From Thermomicrobiales bacterium (GTDB lineage: Bacteria; Chloroflexota; Chloroflexia; Thermomicrobiales; CFX8): a DNA stretch of 64,000 nucleotides. Below, piece after piece: positions 34,127 to 42,698 of this stretch. Position numbers and translations under genes: made by a program. The notes under the pieces were generated by a model, which saw only the letters and a list, made by a program, of their open reading frames with translations, ran no database searches and was not told the origin of the DNA. The DNA lies in contig JBAOIG010000003.1 in assembly GCA_037045155.1 (NCBI GenBank), positions 1,054,001 through 1,118,000 on the forward strand, in the 5' to 3' direction. The stretch's first letter is position 1, and each line of letters opens with the position of its first letter.

Positions 34127-35032
34127 ATGAGGCTCGATCTGTCGATCATCGTCGTTCACTGGAACGTCCCGGCATTGCTTGACTCCTGCCTGCGCTCGAT
34201 CGCTGCCGAGCGTGAGCGCGCGGCGGAGCTTACGTGCGAAACGATCGTCGTCGACTGCGCGTCGCCGTCGGACGCACACCGCGCCGTCGTCGCCAGGCAC
34301 CCCGGTGTGACACTGGTCGAGCTGGCCGAGAACCGCGGCTATGCCGCGGGCTGCAACGCCGGGATGGCGGCCGGGCAGGGCGATGCGGTTCTGATCCTCA
34401 ACCCCGATGTCGAGCTGGAGGCCGGTTCGCTCGCCACGCTGCACGATGGCTTGCAGATCGCCGAGCACATCGGGATGACCGCGCCGTTACTGCTCAACCC
34501 CGACGGATCGCAGCAATCGGCCGGGTACTCCTTTCCGCAGCCAGCCAGCTTGCTGCTCGACTTCCTGCCGATGCCGGCCCGCTTGCTGGAATCTCCGCTC
34601 AACGGGCGCATGCCGACGGGAGATGGAGCGCAACCGATCCGCATCGACTACCCGCTCGGCGCGGCAATGTGCGTCCGACGAACCGCGGCAGACGACGCCG
34701 GGCCGTTGGACGAGGGCTATGGGATGTACAGCGAGGAGATCGACTGGGCACGACGATTCGCCGAACGACGCTGGACAATACTGCTCATGCCGAACGCGCG
34801 AATCATCCATCACGGCGGGCGCTCAACCGCGCAACGCCCCGACGCCATGCGCGAGGCTCTCTGGGCCAGCCGGGCACGCTATGGAGGCCGGTGGTGGGGA
34901 GCGCGGCAGCGCAGGCTGGCGGCGACACTCGTGTCGTTCGGAACCCGGCTGGACGACCGGCATGCCGATGAGCAACGAAGGGCTGCCAACTCGCGCATTC
35001 GCGAGACCTTCCGCGAGGCGGCGAGACCGTGA
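34127..35032 (+). CDS. Family 2 glycosyltransferase (rhamnosyltransferase-like)
   Basis: A 301-residue GT-A fold enzyme. LSIIVVHWNVPALLDSCLRS starts the nucleotide-sugar domain. NRGYAAGCNAGMAAGQGDAV and LILNPDVELE hold the acidic metal-binding residues, and MYSEEIDWARRF with IIHHGGRS follow. This pattern is typical of WbbL-like rhamnosyl- and galactofuranosyltransferases. GGAG lies 8 bases before the ATG. It is first of five genes whose ends overlap by 1-4 bases, so they are almost certainly one operon for a surface polysaccharide. No membrane segment is seen; it would act at the cytosolic face. Confidence 0.88.
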   Translation: MRLDLSIIVVHWNVPALLDSCLRSIAAERERAAELTCETIVVDCASPSDAHRAVVARHPGVTLVELAENRGYAAGCNAGMAAGQGDAVLILNPDVELEAGSLATLHDGLQIAEHIGMTAPLLLNPDGSQQSAGYSFPQPASLLLDFLPMPARLLESPLNGRMPTGDGAQPIRIDYPLGAAMCVRRTAADDAGPLDEGYGMYSEEIDWARRFAERRWTILLMPNARIIHHGGRSTAQRPDAMREALWASRARYGGRWWGARQRRLAATLVSFGTRLDDRHADEQRRAANSRIRETFREAARP

Positions 35033-35793
35033 CGATGCGCGACGATCTCACCGCGATTGTCCTGACACTCGACGAGGAGGGGCATCTCCCCGGCTGCCTG
35101 GCATCGCTGGCACAACTGACGCAGAAGGTGATCGTCGTTGATTCCGGCTCGTCCGACCAGACCGTCGACATCGCTCGCGCAGCCGGAGCCCACGTCACGA
35201 CGCGTCGGTTCGACGGTTATGCCAGTCAGCGCAACGCAGCCCTGCTGCTGGCCGACACGCCATGGGTCCTCTTCCTCGACGCGGATGAGCGACTGACGCC
35301 AGAGGGCGCGATCGAGCTCACAGCATTCCTCGACGATGCCAGCGAAGAGGTTGTCGGAGGTCGGCTTCCACGCTACAACATCGTCTTCGGTCGAGCGCTC
35401 CGCGGGGGAGGCTGGTGGCCCGACCATCAGACACGCCTGCTCCGGCGCGCCAGCGCTCGTTATGACGAGCATCGCCAGGTCCACGAGGTTGTGATACTGG
35501 ACGGGCAGGCGGTCGATCTCGTCACACCATTGGTGCACCTCAACTATGAGACCCGCGGAGAGTTCGTCCGCAAGCAACGGATCTACTCCCGACAGGCAGC
35601 AGCCCAGTTGGTGGCCGGGGGCCAAATCCCCCGACGGCGGTCGTATCTTTCCGCTCCAGCTCGCGAGCTTGTGCGACGATTTGTCATGCGCCACGGCTAC
35701 CGGGACGGATCTACTGGTCTCTTCCTCGCGCTGGCCCTGGCGTACGAGCAAGCGAGAATCGTCTGGCTCGTCCGGCATGGAGCGCGCCGATGA
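35029..35793 (+). CDS. Family 2 glycosyltransferase (WaaE/KdtX-like)
   Basis: A 254-residue GT2 enzyme. DLTAIVLTLDEEGHLPGCL and IVVDSGSSDQTVDIARAAGA begin the fold, and PWVLFLDADERLTPE carries the DxD metal site (about residue 84). GGGWWPDHQTRLLRR and RYDEHRQVHEVV are characteristic of WaaE/KdtX-like glucosyltransferases. The GTG at 35029 overlaps the stop of the previous gene (GTGA); ATG at 35035 is an alternative. It is second of the five-gene operon. Confidence 0.87.
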   Translation: MTMRDDLTAIVLTLDEEGHLPGCLASLAQLTQKVIVVDSGSSDQTVDIARAAGAHVTTRRFDGYASQRNAALLLADTPWVLFLDADERLTPEGAIELTAFLDDASEEVVGGRLPRYNIVFGRALRGGGWWPDHQTRLLRRASARYDEHRQVHEVVILDGQAVDLVTPLVHLNYETRGEFVRKQRIYSRQAAAQLVAGGQIPRRRSYLSAPARELVRRFVMRHGYRDGSTGLFLALALAYEQARIVWLVRHGARR

Positions 35794-36722
35794 CTCCGAA
35801 AGTCGACGCTGTCGTCGTCTCATACAACGTCCGCGACTTGCTCGTGGAGTGCCTCGCGTCGCTCGTTGTGGCGCAAGCCGCCGGCGAGATCGCCCGGATC
35901 GTTGTTATCGATAACGGCAGCAGTGACGGAAGCGCGGACGCCGCACGTCGCGCCGGCCCGAACATTCAGGTCGTTGAGGCGGAGAACCGCGGCTATGGCG
36001 CCGGGGCCAATGCGGGCATTGCGCGTAGCGACGCCGAGTACGTGTTGGTGCTCAACCCGGACACCGTCATCCCGGCCGGGTCGATCGCGACGCTGACCGC
36101 CTGGCTGGATGCCCATCCATCGCACGCGGTCGTCGGGCCACGCCTCCGCCGGCCAGACGGCTCGATCCAGTCGAGCCGACGTCGCTTTCCGCGCCCGTGG
36201 ACCCCGATCTTCGAAAGCTCGGTCATTGAGGAATGGTGGCCGAGGAACCCGGTCGCCACGAGCTACCATCTGTCCGACAGGTCAGACGACGTTGTGCAGG
36301 ATGTCGACTGGATCGTTGGCGCGACGATGCTCGTCCGGCGAGCCGCACTTGAGCAGGCCGGCGGGTTTGACGAATCATTCCGCATGTATGCTGAAGAGGT
36401 CGAATGGTGTTGGCGGTTTCAACGACACGGTTGGCGAGTTGGCTTCGTTCCAACTACCGAGATCGTCCATCATGAGGGGGCCAGCGCGGCGCAGGATCTT
36501 CCGCGCCGGTTGGCAGAATTCAACGCCAGCCGCGTTCAATTGACCGGGCGACTGTACGACAGGCACTGGGAGTCCGTCGTCCGCGTCGCGATTCTGCTGG
36601 ATTACGCGATCCGGCTATCGCGCGAATCTGCCAAGTGGCTGCTCGGGAATCGACGCCAGTTGCGCATGGAGCGAATGAGGTTCTACGCGGCAGCGCTCCG
36701 CCGAGGGGTACGAAGAGGCTGA
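35790..36722 (+). CDS. Family 2 glycosyltransferase (rhamnosyltransferase-like)
   Basis: A 310-residue GT2 related to the first gene of the operon: VDAVVVSYNVRDLLVECLAS at the start, ENRGYGAGANAGIARSDAE and YVLVLNPDTVIP around the metal site, then MYAEEVEWCWRFQRHGW. The two probably arose by duplication and may add successive sugars. The ATG overlaps the stop of the previous gene as ATGA. A positively charged C-terminal region may help it attach to the membrane. Confidence 0.87.
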   Translation: MTPKVDAVVVSYNVRDLLVECLASLVVAQAAGEIARIVVIDNGSSDGSADAARRAGPNIQVVEAENRGYGAGANAGIARSDAEYVLVLNPDTVIPAGSIATLTAWLDAHPSHAVVGPRLRRPDGSIQSSRRRFPRPWTPIFESSVIEEWWPRNPVATSYHLSDRSDDVVQDVDWIVGATMLVRRAALEQAGGFDESFRMYAEEVEWCWRFQRHGWRVGFVPTTEIVHHEGASAAQDLPRRLAEFNASRVQLTGRLYDRHWESVVRVAILLDYAIRLSRESAKWLLGNRRQLRMERMRFYAAALRRGVRRG

Positions 36723-37816
36723 TGGCGGACATCCACGTGTTGCTCGTGACCGGCGAATACCCACCGATGGCCGGCGGAGTCGGCGACTATACGGAACGCC
36801 TGGCGGCATGGCTAGCCCGGGAGGGCGTCGAATCAACGATTCTGGCGCCAGTCGGACAGCGGGAGCAGGTCATCGGCTTCGGCAAGTGGGGTTGGCCGGC
36901 GGCGCGGAAGGTCGCTGATATTGCGACCCGGGTTGGCGCGAACGTCGTCCATATCCAGTATCAGGCCGGCGCATTCGATATGCACCCATCGGCGAATCTG
37001 CTGCCGTGTCTACTGCGCGACAAGTTCCCGACCCTGACGACTTTTCACGATCTCCGTCCCCCCTACCTGTTCCCTAAGGCCGGGGTCCTCCGGCGTTTCG
37101 CGATACTGCGCATGGCCCGCGCATCCACACGAGTTGTTGTGACAAATCCATTCGACGCTGCGACGTTAGCCGGCCGAGGAATCGACGCGATCGAAATCCC
37201 GATCGCGCCTAACCTTCCGCCTCCCGACCTCGATCTCCCTGTCGATCGCGATACGGTCGCGTTCTTTGGACTGCCCAGCCGCGCGAAGGGGATTATCGAG
37301 CTGATCGAGGCGATCGGCCTCATCGATCCTGTCCGCCGGCCACGCCTCATGATGATCGGTGACATGGGGACGGCATCCGCGAACAACGACCTCGTCCCGC
37401 TCGCCGAAATCGAGCAACTGGCAGCCGATCTGATTGTTCGCGTCGACCGCACTGGCTACCTCCCAGCACAGCAGGCAAGCAACGCGTTGGCCCGATCCGG
37501 CGTCGTTGCTCTCCCATTCCAGCATGGCGCCAGCTTGCGCAGCGGGTCGCTGCTGGCTGCCTTGCAATCAGGGAGGCCGGTCGTCACGACCGAGCCACAT
37601 GCGCCAACTTCGCTGAACGATGTGGGCAGAATGCCGCAACTGCAGATCATTCCACGCAACAACATCGGTCGTTTGAGCGGCGCTTTGGAGGCCGCGCTGG
37701 CGGCAGAGGACGGAGTCGGGCCGCTCCCGTGGCCTTATCGCTGGCCGTCGATCGCGGCTGAGCACGCGAGCCTGTATGCGTCGGTCATCGAGGGTTGGGA
37801 GCTCCGGGAGCGATGA
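36722..37816 (+). CDS. Family 4-type glycosyltransferase
   Basis: A 364-residue GT-B fold enzyme. It begins HVLLVTGEYPPMAGGVGDYTERLAAWLAREG, the usual glycan-acceptor domain start of GT4 enzymes, and has FFGLPSRAKGIIELIEAIGL at the start of the donor domain. The C-terminal part has GASLRSGSLLAALQSGRPVV, the GT-B region that binds the nucleotide sugar. The ATG shares one base with the previous stop (TGATG). It is fourth of five genes. Donor and acceptor cannot be predicted. Confidence 0.85.
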   Translation: MADIHVLLVTGEYPPMAGGVGDYTERLAAWLAREGVESTILAPVGQREQVIGFGKWGWPAARKVADIATRVGANVVHIQYQAGAFDMHPSANLLPCLLRDKFPTLTTFHDLRPPYLFPKAGVLRRFAILRMARASTRVVVTNPFDAATLAGRGIDAIEIPIAPNLPPPDLDLPVDRDTVAFFGLPSRAKGIIELIEAIGLIDPVRRPRLMMIGDMGTASANNDLVPLAEIEQLAADLIVRVDRTGYLPAQQASNALARSGVVALPFQHGASLRSGSLLAALQSGRPVVTTEPHAPTSLNDVGRMPQLQIIPRNNIGRLSGALEAALAAEDGVGPLPWPYRWPSIAAEHASLYASVIEGWELRER

Positions 37817-39330
37817 TCGCAGTGGCGCGCGAACGATTCATCGCGAAGGCTGTCGCGCATGCCGCGTTGATCCACTACCTGGCTTTCGCGGCTGTTGTCA
37901 CGGCTGGCGCATGGCTGCGACTGACCGGGCTGGGTCGACAGAGCCTGTGGTTCGACGAGGTCGATGTCGTCGTCCGCGCTCAGCGGTCGTTCGACCAGGT
38001 GCTGCGAACATTCGTCGCAGCCGGTGAAAACGGCCCACTCTACAACGTCATGCTGGCAATCTGGGTGCGGATGGCTGGCATCTCGGAGGTCGCGGTGCGG
38101 TTACCCTCAGCCGTCGCCGGCGTCGCAACGATTCCGCTGCTCTATCTGTTGGCGAGGCGAGTCGCTGGCAGTCGAGTCGGGTTGCTGGCGGCGGGACTGC
38201 TGGCGATCTCGCCTTATCACATCTGGTACTCGCAAGAGGCCAAGATGTACACGATCGTCGTTCTTCTCTCGGTGCTATCGACCCTGTTCCTCGCCGAGGC
38301 GCTGATCCGTAACCGCGCCGTGTGGTGGATCGTCTACGTCGTGATGACCAGCCTGATGTTCTATACCCACGTCGCAACGGTGCTGGTGTTCGTCGCCCAG
38401 TCGGGGTACGTGATCCTCACGAGGACAAGGTGGCGCGGACGAGAACGCGGTTGGCTTCTGGCCGCCGCGGCGCTGACCCTGCCGTATGTCCCGATCGCGC
38501 TATGGGCGATCAAGGTCATTGGCGGTGGCGTGGCGACCTGGCAGCCAGATGTCAGCCTCTGGGACGCAGTCCGCATCCTCGGCGTGAAGCTGGCCGTCAA
38601 TCGCTCCACACCCGGCATCGAGCGCGGGGGCGCGATCTTATATGGCTTACTGGCCGGTGGAGGGATCCTCACGCTGCGCTGGCAGCGGCGGCCGGCCCGA
38701 TGGTGGCTGTTGCTGAGCGCGCTGGTCGTAGTTCCAATCGCCGGGCTATGGGCCGTCTCACTGCGACAGTCTGTATTTTCTGACCGCTACGCGATCGTCG
38801 CGCTGCCGGCCTACCTCATCCTCGTGGCTGGTTCCGTCGGGGCACTGATCGCCGGCCGTCGCGCCTGGCCCCTCGGGTTGCTCAGCCTCACGCTTCTGCT
38901 GGCGTTTGCCTGGGCGCCGATCCGCGATGTCGATCGAACGCACGCGGCCGTCAAGGAGGATTGGCGCTCGGCCTACGCCGACATCGCGCGTCGCGCCGAG
39001 CCAGGTGACGCGATCATCGTCCATCCGGGCTATCTGATTACGACGCTCGACTACTACGCACAGCGCGAACCGTCGCTGCGACAATATCCGGTTGCGACGA
39101 TCCCGACCTTCAAGGTCAAATGGCTCACGCGCGACCTGATGATCGAACAGATTCGCGACCAGGTCGGCGGAGCCCAACGCCTCTGGCTGGTCGAATCGCC
39201 TGACCGCGTTCCCGACGAAGACCCCGACAACGTGCTTGGTTCGTGGTTAGCAACGACCGGGACACTCCTCTACTCCCACGAAGTCACCGGCGTGCGGGTA
39301 TCGCTCTTCGAGATGCCACCGGGCTGGTAA
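37813..39330 (+). CDS. ArnT/PMT-like membrane glycosyltransferase (GT39/83 type)
   Basis: A 505-residue integral membrane protein with about 10-12 hydrophobic segments. The first loop contains QSLWFDEVDVVVRA, whose acidic pair matches the catalytic Asp-Glu of ArnT and protein mannosyltransferases. ISPYHIWYSQEAKMYT is also typical of the group. Such enzymes use polyprenyl-phosphate sugars on the outer face of the membrane. The ATG overlaps the previous stop as ATGA, and the gene closes the five-gene operon. It would act on the glycan or protein assembled with the four cytosolic transferases. Confidence 0.85.
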   Translation: MIAVARERFIAKAVAHAALIHYLAFAAVVTAGAWLRLTGLGRQSLWFDEVDVVVRAQRSFDQVLRTFVAAGENGPLYNVMLAIWVRMAGISEVAVRLPSAVAGVATIPLLYLLARRVAGSRVGLLAAGLLAISPYHIWYSQEAKMYTIVVLLSVLSTLFLAEALIRNRAVWWIVYVVMTSLMFYTHVATVLVFVAQSGYVILTRTRWRGRERGWLLAAAALTLPYVPIALWAIKVIGGGVATWQPDVSLWDAVRILGVKLAVNRSTPGIERGGAILYGLLAGGGILTLRWQRRPARWWLLLSALVVVPIAGLWAVSLRQSVFSDRYAIVALPAYLILVAGSVGALIAGRRAWPLGLLSLTLLLAFAWAPIRDVDRTHAAVKEDWRSAYADIARRAEPGDAIIVHPGYLITTLDYYAQREPSLRQYPVATIPTFKVKWLTRDLMIEQIRDQVGGAQRLWLVESPDRVPDEDPDNVLGSWLATTGTLLYSHEVTGVRVSLFEMPPGW

Positions 39331-39386
39331 CACCACGCCCTCATGTGTGACTGCCAGTCGCACCAATGTCGTGGCAAATCCTTTTC

Positions 39387-39415
39387 TTGCAGGAGCTTCT
39401 GTGGCTTACTATCGT
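39387..39415 (+). promoter_or_regulatory. Candidate promoter of the L,D-transpeptidase gene
   Basis: TTGCAG (39387-39392) and TATCGT (39410-39415) are spaced by 17 bases. The -10 end runs into the tandem palindromic repeat at 39413-39432. The transpeptidase ATG is 42 bases further on. Confidence 0.5.
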
Positions 39416-39432
39416 ACGTACACGTACGTACA
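39413..39432. repeat. Tandem CGTACGTACA repeat at the transcription start
   Basis: Two adjacent exact copies of CGTACGTACA. Each contains GTACGTAC, which reads the same on both strands. The block overlaps the -10 end and predicted start of transcription, a position where a dimeric regulator could bind; no known regulator site matches. Confidence 0.6.
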
Positions 39433-39456
39433 CTGCCACAAAAGGAGTCTCCCCGG

Positions 39457-40500
39457 ATGCGGAGTATTGTCGCCAGCGTTATCGTGTTCCTGGTTGTCAC
39501 GATCGTGCTGCTGCATCGCACCTCAGCACACGACGCCGCGACGCCTCCCTCCAGCGCGATAGCTCCAGCGACCGCGACGGCTTCAGCCTCTCCGCCCCAG
39601 GCATCGATGATGATCGGGCAGCCCGCGACCCCGCCTTCGGCCCTTCAACCGACTGCCTCGGTTGCCCCTGTCGCGACGAGGCCAGCGCCAACTGCGACAC
39701 CACAAGCGAACCCTGAGGCATCACCGGCTGATGACAACGAAAGCTCAGCGACCACCAGCCATGAGACGGAAACCGAAGAGTCGGCATCGACTTCACGCAC
39801 GCAACTAGCCGCAGACCCGTCCGAAGTTGACTCACTGCGATCGGGTGGCTGGGCTGACGCGATTCAGACACTGGATGGCGGCGTGATGGCAATGGTCATG
39901 TCCGGTTCCGCCAACGTTCGCTCGGCGCCGACGGTCAACGCGCCGGTCGTGGCGGAACTCCACACCGGCTGGCCGATCGCGCTCTACGGGGTTGAGGTCG
40001 GCGGCAGCGCGGCCGGCACCGATCTCTGGTACCGCACCTGGTCAGGCAACTACATCTCGGCCGCGACAGTGGGGCCATTCGTCGCGCCGCACGCTCCTGA
40101 AACATTCGCGGGGCACTGGGTCGAGGTGAACCTCACGACGAACTATGTCATCGCATGGGTCGATGACACGCCGGTGTACGCCGCGACCTCGATCACCGGG
40201 AAGCCGGGTTTCGAAACGCCGACCGGGACCTTCTCGATCTTTCGCCGCAACGAGATCGACACGCTCGATAGCGCGACGACCGGGATTGCGGAGGGCGACG
40301 TGGAATCCTACCGGTTGGAGAATGTCCCCTGGGTCCAGTATTTTGCGGACGGCGGATTCGCCCTGCATGCGAATTACTGGAGCGACCCGTGGGAGTACGG
40401 TTATGCCCGTAGCCACGGGTGCGTCAATCTGATGGTAGATGACGCCGCCTGGTTCTGGCAGTTCCTCTCGATCGGGTCCACTGTCTCGATTCACGAGTAA
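39457..40500 (+). CDS. Secreted L,D-transpeptidase with SH3-like domain
   Basis: A 347-residue exported cell-wall enzyme. After a signal/anchor helix (RSIVASVIVFLVVTIVLL) comes an Ala/Pro/Thr/Ser-rich linker of about 100 residues, then a bacterial SH3 domain (SGSANVRSAPTVNAPVV, LHTGWPIALYG) and the YkuD catalytic domain. YkuD domain elements are VEVNLTTNYVIAWVDD at its start, TPTGTFSIF and the nucleophile motif YGYARSHGCVNLMV. Family enzymes form 3-3 cross-links in peptidoglycan or attach proteins to it. AAGGAG lies 9 bases before the ATG at 39457. It follows the glycosyltransferase operon but has its own candidate promoter. This implies a peptidoglycan-containing envelope. Confidence 0.92.
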   Translation: MRSIVASVIVFLVVTIVLLHRTSAHDAATPPSSAIAPATATASASPPQASMMIGQPATPPSALQPTASVAPVATRPAPTATPQANPEASPADDNESSATTSHETETEESASTSRTQLAADPSEVDSLRSGGWADAIQTLDGGVMAMVMSGSANVRSAPTVNAPVVAELHTGWPIALYGVEVGGSAAGTDLWYRTWSGNYISAATVGPFVAPHAPETFAGHWVEVNLTTNYVIAWVDDTPVYAATSITGKPGFETPTGTFSIFRRNEIDTLDSATTGIAEGDVESYRLENVPWVQYFADGGFALHANYWSDPWEYGYARSHGCVNLMVDDAAWFWQFLSIGSTVSIHE

Positions 40501-40565
40501 TTCACGGCATCCGTTCTGCGACGCCCGTTGGAGGACACGCCTCGCAACACGGATGGAGCATGCCG

Positions 40566-40799
40566 ATGTCCGAAGCACCATCGATCGACAGCCCCGACGA
40601 CGCCAGCCGGCCACCAGTCATGTCTGAGTTGACGATAACGCAAGCCCACGAGCTCGAACGATACTACGAGCTCAAGAATCGCTCCGAATGGGATCAGCGC
40701 ACGCGAGATTACGGCTGGTCGTCCGAAGAAAGCCAGCGAGTCTGGGGCTGGTTTGAAAATCGAGCCGGAACGCGAAGGAGCTTCGACCGCGACCTCTAG
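40566..40799 (+). CDS. Small acidic protein of unknown function
   Basis: A 77-residue protein I do not recognise. The first half is Ser/Asp/Pro-rich and probably disordered; the second half (ELTITQAHELERYYELKNR, then WDQRTRDYGWSSEESQRVW) has charged helices with several tryptophans. GGAG lies 8 bases before the ATG at 40566; an ATG two codons upstream is less well placed. It follows the L,D-transpeptidase by 65 bases and is convergent with yggT. The ribosome site and the non-random composition support a real gene. Confidence 0.55.
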   Translation: MSEAPSIDSPDDASRPPVMSELTITQAHELERYYELKNRSEWDQRTRDYGWSSEESQRVWGWFENRAGTRRSFDRDL

Positions 40800-40814
40800 A
40801 GGTCAGGCGCCGAT

Positions 40815-41072
40815 TCACACCTGGGCAAGCATTCGAGCCAGAACCTGAAGGAGGAGGATCGCGAAGATCGGCGAGATGTCGATCATACCGATCCGCGGCA
40901 CCACAGATCGAATGGGGCCAACGATCGGCTCGGTCAGCTGGACGAGAAAGCGGGAGATCGGGTTCGTCCCCTGTGGGTCAACCCACGAGATCAGGGCGCG
41001 CCCGACGACTGCCCAGGTCATGACCTGCAGAAAGGTAATCGCGATCTGGAGAATCTGCGTCAAGCCCGGCAC
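40815..41072 (-). CDS. YggT family membrane protein
   Basis: An 85-residue protein with two hydrophobic helices (about residues 5-27 and 62-82) around the family loop GRALISWVDPQGTNPISRFL and TEPIVGPIRSVVPR. YggT proteins are linked to cell division and turgor; the copy in Gram-positives (YlmG) sits by sepF. The GTG at 41072 has only a weak ribosome site. It lies downstream of obgE and may share its transcript. Confidence 0.85.
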   Translation of the reverse strand: MPGLTQILQIAITFLQVMTWAVVGRALISWVDPQGTNPISRFLVQLTEPIVGPIRSVVPRIGMIDISPIFAILLLQVLARMLAQV

Positions 41073-41172
41073 CTAACCACTCACCAAAACGCCGCCGAAC
41101 GGTCTCGGTGGCGTAACCTTGCAGCCGAATAGTATCAGTTTGTTCCTCGTGGACCTATCAGCGGCCGGCCCG

Positions 41173-42606
41173 TCAGGGTTGTTTCTGCTGTGCGCTCCGC
41201 CCGCGCTGGCGGCGACGGTGGCCGGATTTCTCGATCTCACCCTCGAAGCTGTCCTGCAACCGCTCGCGATGCGTTCGTCGGCGCTTTTCGTCGGCGTCAC
41301 CGTGTTCCATCGCCGCCTGATCCCAGATCAGTTCCGCTTCGCCGATATGGATGACATCGCCGGGCTCGACGCCCAGATCCTCGAGCTTGTTCGAGATCCC
41401 CGACGCCTCGAGAATGCGTTGAAACCGGTCGGCGGCGTCCTCGCTGGAGAAATCGGTCATCACCAACGTGCGCTCGATCTTGCGCCCGCGCACCACGAAG
41501 TGGTGGCTGGACACGCGCTCGGCGACCCAGGCAGTGTCGTCCAGCTCATCCAGCGTGTAGATGCGGCGACTCTCCACCGGGACCAGATCTGCAAGTCGCG
41601 GGATATCCTGGAGGCGTTCCTTGATGGCAGCCATCATCTCCGGAACTCCCGCGCCGGTCACACCCGATACGTCGAAGACCCTCTCAACCCGGCCGTCCAG
41701 CGCCTCATGCAATCTCGGCAGATTCTCGCGGGTCTCGGCAAGATCGATCTTGTTGATCGCGAGGAACCGTGGCTTGGCGCCAAGCTCATCGGAATAGGCA
41801 ACCAGCTCAGCATCGATGATCTCAAAGTCGTCGATCGGGTCACGTCCTTCGAGGCCGCCGGAGCCGTCGATGACATGCAGGAGCAGGCGCGTGCGCTCAA
41901 CGTGACGAAGGAACTCGTGGCCGAGGCCGACCCCTTCGGCCGCGCCCTCGATCAGACCGGGGATATCTGCCAGGACGAAGGTTTCGCCACGACGTCCGCC
42001 TACCTCGACGACGCCAAGGTTCGGCTCGAGCGTGGTGAACGGATAATCTGCGATCTTCGGACGCGCGGCGCTAGCAGCGGCCAACAGCGTCGACTTTCCG
42101 GCGTTCGGAAAACCAACCAGACCCACATCGGCAATCAGCTTGAGCTCGAGCCGGATCCAGCGTTCCTCGCCTGGCTCACCCAGCTCAGCAATGCGCGGCG
42201 CCTGTCGAGTCGAGCTCGTGAAGTGCGAGTTGCCCAGCCCGCCCCTGCCCGCGCGCGCGACGACGATCTCGCTACCCGCCTCGACCAGGTCGGCGACTGG
42301 TTCGCCGCTCTCGTCGTCGATGACGATCGTGCCGGGAGGAACGTCAATGTACTTCGTCTCGCCATTCTTGCCGTGCATCTTCTGGTTGCGGCCGGCCTGA
42401 CCATGGCCGGCACGGAAGTGCGAGGCATACTGAAATGGCAGCAACGTCGCCAGGTGGGGATCGACCCGAAGAATCACGTCGCCGCCCCGACCGCCATCCC
42501 CGCCATCCGGGCCGCCCATCGGAACGAACTTCTCACGTCGAAACGAGGCGACCCCACGGCCGCCATCACCAGCAGTGACCTGAATACGCGCGCGATCAAC
42601 CAGCAC
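41173..42606 (-). CDS. obgE: GTPase Obg/CgtA
   Basis: A 477-residue ribosome-assembly and stress GTPase. The Gly-rich Obg fold (VTAGDGGRGVASFRREKFVP, GGPDGGDGGRGGDVIL) is followed by G1 VGFPNAGKST (about 163-173), switch I PFTTLEPNLGVVEV, G3 ADIPGLIEGAAEGVGLG and G4 NKIDL. A C-terminal OCT domain (residues about 345-435) is present, followed by a basic tail. The GTG at 42606 is preceded by GAGGGAG 8 bases away; the frame extends 8 codons further to a TTG. It lies between rpoD and yggT. Confidence 0.96.
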   Translation of the reverse strand: MLVDRARIQVTAGDGGRGVASFRREKFVPMGGPDGGDGGRGGDVILRVDPHLATLLPFQYASHFRAGHGQAGRNQKMHGKNGETKYIDVPPGTIVIDDESGEPVADLVEAGSEIVVARAGRGGLGNSHFTSSTRQAPRIAELGEPGEERWIRLELKLIADVGLVGFPNAGKSTLLAAASAARPKIADYPFTTLEPNLGVVEVGGRRGETFVLADIPGLIEGAAEGVGLGHEFLRHVERTRLLLHVIDGSGGLEGRDPIDDFEIIDAELVAYSDELGAKPRFLAINKIDLAETRENLPRLHEALDGRVERVFDVSGVTGAGVPEMMAAIKERLQDIPRLADLVPVESRRIYTLDELDDTAWVAERVSSHHFVVRGRKIERTLVMTDFSSEDAADRFQRILEASGISNKLEDLGVEPGDVIHIGEAELIWDQAAMEHGDADEKRRRTHRERLQDSFEGEIEKSGHRRRQRGRSAQQKQP

Positions 42607-42698
42607 CCGAGTGACTCCCTCATCCAGCAAGGCCAGTGTCCGGCCTTCGTGTTGCGCCGGAAGCGTGCCACATCCGGCACTCGAGGCCGTGATAGAGA

